From Emmonsiellopsis sp. PD_33 (Eukaryota; Ascomycota; Eurotiomycetes; Onygenales; Ajellomycetaceae), in contig JANTQF010000030.1 in the NCBI GenBank assembly GCA_032988165.1, positions 142,214-206,213 on the forward strand: a DNA stretch of 64,000 nt, in the 5' to 3' direction. The position numbers and the translations under genes are program-made. Below, piece after piece: positions 62,054 through 64,000 of the stretch. Position 1 is the stretch's first letter. Each line of letters begins with the position of its first letter. Under the pieces are notes generated by a model. It was given only the letters and a program-made list of their open reading frames with translations, was not told where the DNA came from and searched no databases.

Positions 62054-62373
62054 ATAGGATTTCTGACTGATTAATTAGATGTCATCTGATGGTCAACTAG
62101 CCATCAATCAGCTATCAACTACCTATTTATTTGATTAGAGAGGAGTCAACTAGCCATCTATTTAATTAGGTGGGCATCAATTCTAAATTAAACATCTAGT
62201 AAAAGTTAACAGTTAAGGGAGATTTACAGTTATTAATGTATAGTTCTAAGAAAACCATCAGAGGAAGTTGATAGTCAGTTGACAGTCAGTTGACTATCAG
62301 ATGATAGTTTTTCAGAGCTATATATTTCTGATATAGGAGATCAGTCAACTGACCTTCCTTAGTGTAATTTATA

Positions 62374-63085
62374 TGATCAGTTAACCTCTTATTAATACAA
62401 GCTATTACATGAAAAATACTGAAAAATAAAATTAATTAATTATTAATTATATGATATAAAATTTTAACTGATCATTTACTAGTCATCTACTAGTTAATTT
62501 ATACTTAATAAAAATGAAAATATTAACTATATATATAGCTTTTAAATATATATTTAACTAGTATTTTACCAGTCATCTACTAGTTAATTTATACTTAATA
62601 AAAATAAAAATATTAACTATATATATAGCTTTTAAGTATATATTTTTAACTAGTACTGTACCAGTCATCTACTAGTTAGTTTATACTTAATAAAAATGAA
62701 AATATTGACTATATATATAGCTTTTAAATATATATTTAACTAGTATTTTACCAGTCATCTACTAGTTAATTTATACTTAATGAAAATGAAAATATAAGCT
62801 ATATATATAGCTTTTAAGTATATATTTTTAACTGATCAATTACTAGTCATTTACCAGTTAATAACTAGTTAATAAGTAATTATTTTTTATTAGATAAATA
62901 AATATATCTTATCTTCTATTTATAAATATAAAGATTATAAGAATATTTATATTAACTAGTTATTAACTAGTAGATAACTAGTAAAATACTAGTTAAAATT
63001 TTATATAATATAATTAATAATTATTTAATTTTAATTTTAGTATTCTTCATGTAATAGCTTGTATTAATAAGAGGTCAGCTGACCA
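62374..63085. mobile_element. 712-bp noncoding element with ~120-bp inverted ends
   Basis: The left end (62374 onward) and the reverse complement of the right end (63085 backward) share CTCTTATTAATACAAGC and TATTACATGAA over about 120 bp. Outermost is the palindrome GGTCAGCTGACC (intact at 63073-63084, mutated at 62375-62386). A further copy of this end starts at 63778. No coding sequence is present, so it looks like a non-autonomous TIR (MITE-like) element; target duplication is not clear. Confidence 0.5.
62466..62829 (+). repeat. Four tandem units alternating 90 and 92 bp
   Basis: Units start at 62466, 62556, 62648 and 62738, with a partial fifth at 62830. Each contains TCATCTACTAGTTA, TTATACTTAAT and CTATATATATAGCTTTTAA. 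Units 1 and 3 end in AAATATATATTTAA and units 2 and 4 in AAGTATATATTTTTAA, giving a 182-bp higher-order period. Confidence 0.85.
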
Positions 63086-64000
63086 TTTGACTGGTGCAGT
63101 ACTAGGTCTTACTTAACTTGATTAGCTAACCCTGCCTAGTGTGGTCAGCCAATTAATTCTCATGGTTAGGTGAACTGTATGCTCATCTTCATCCACAGTG
63201 GATGCTTATCTGTCTGCTAAAAATACTTGGGAATGGCTTGAAATATCCTTGCATCCCAATGACATGTAACCTCTGCTGGGGACCCAGTTACCCCATACTT
63301 AATAAATAGATTGAGACTGGGGGCATAGGATTTTAAGTTAATATATGAGTCTGGAAGGTTAGCTGAAATTTAAAAAAAAAAAAAAACCAAAGCTATTATC
63401 TGCATCATCATGCCAGTTCTATAAGGGCAAGGATATGATGCTCCATAGTTTAATGTTAATAACTTTTAAAAGTGGCCTCATGCAGGATGGGGAGGCTTCC
63501 ATTTTCCAAGTTATCAGATGAAGACTTTTGAGGTTGGCTTAGTTAGAGTTAGGGGAGGTCCCTACCAGCATCAGGTCTTGTGACCATGTTTTATTTGCTT
63601 TTTTCCAGTCTATTTTATTAGGGTGTACTTTATGCATATGTTGGGTGGATAGTTGTCTGTCTGCTGTTGGAAACAAGGAAGCATACAGTTCACCTGACCA
63701 TGAGAATTAGTTGGCTGACTGTGCTAGGCAGGGTCAGCTGATCAAGTTAATTAAGGCCTAGTGCTGTACCAGTTAAATGGTCAGCTGACCTCTTATTAAT
63801 ATAAGCTATTACATGAAGAATACTAAAATTAAAATTAAATAATTATTAATTATATCATATAAAATTTTAACTAGTATTTTACCAGTTATTTACTAGTTAA
63901 TAACTAGTTAATATAAATATTCTTATAATCTCTATATATATAAATAGAAGGTAAGATATATTTATTTATCTAATAAAAAATAATTACTTATTAACTAGTT
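62863..64000. repeat. Large inverted repeat, 320-bp arms and 498-bp spacer, running off the window
   Basis: Left arm 62863-63182 and the reverse complement of right arm 63681-64000 align without net gaps, with about 20 mismatches counted by eye, nearly all transitions. Both arms include the end of the TIR element and a CTAGGCAGGGT(C/T)AGCT block. The spacer 63183-63680 is less AT-rich, has a 15-A run near 63371 and no gene. The repeat continues past 64000. Confidence 0.85.

Larger units (their letters stand above)
53885..62364 (+). mobile_element. CACTA-like DNA transposon with captured host sequence, about 8.5 kb
   Basis: The left end reads CACTAGG (53885) and the right end, on the opposite strand, CACTAAGG (62364-62357); both are preceded by TA. 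Subterminal motifs of type CAGTTGACTGTCAACTG recur within ~350 bp of both ends (for example 54005-54025 and 62264-62310), a hallmark of CACTA elements. A Tnp2-like transposase remnant reads rightward at 58183-61920, with an accessory spliced ORF at 54601. A broken ribosomal protein L5 fragment lies between them. Exact ends are uncertain, since 53848-53884 also resembles repeat sequence near 63690, and no clear 3-bp target duplication is seen. Confidence 0.62.

Overview
The window is nuclear DNA of a filamentous ascomycete. Genes are intron-rich, with short GT-AG introns of about 55-105 nt and CT-rich leaders, and the products are typical of Pezizomycotina. Two long AT-rich tracts full of mutated transposons sit sharply beside GC-rich gene blocks. 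This isochore-like pattern fits the Onygenales (Blastomyces/Histoplasma-like fungi); that placement is inference, not proof.

Gene block 1 (1-5124): the 3' end of an unidentified gene, a complex I 21 kDa subunit, the fork-protection protein Csm3/Swi3 and the Ran exchange factor RCC1. AT block 1 (5125-18505) can be read completely. A pogo/Fot1-type DNA transposon, flanked by TA and with ~46-bp inverted ends, inserted 219 bp upstream of the RCC1 start codon. An 11-kb Ty3/gypsy chromovirus then inserted inside it, with 160-bp LTRs and a 5-bp target duplication TTCAC/TTCAT. The chromovirus carries gag, protease, RT, integrase and chromodomain remnants, plus an additional long degenerate reading frame after the chromodomain.

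Gene block 2 (18506-53847): a cyclase-family enzyme; an uninterrupted fusion of a FAR1/WRKY-GCM1-like zinc finger with a RIB7-type riboflavin reductase; nucleoporin NIC96; COX16; a rhodanese-PTP tyrosine phosphatase of Pyp type; an F-box protein with a long acidic tail; an EMC10-like membrane protein; an FGGY pentulose kinase; a nucleoside-phosphorylase/NB-ARC NLR-like receptor; a VNX1-type vacuolar cation/H+ antiporter, for which a missing 5' exon was identified; and the proteasome ATPase RPT6. Exon junctions were worked out by eye and all listed complete genes keep the reading frame.

AT block 2 (about 53848-64000, running off the window): a CACTA-like DNA transposon with a Tnp2-like transposase remnant, an accessory spliced ORF and, between them, a mutated fragment of the host gene for ribosomal protein L5. 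It is followed by a 712-bp TIR element holding a 90/92-bp higher-order tandem repeat, and by a large inverted repeat with 320-bp arms that continues beyond the window. Both AT blocks appear almost free of CpG and carry many C-to-T and G-to-A stops, the signature of repeat-induced point mutation (RIP) or a CpG-directed relative of it.
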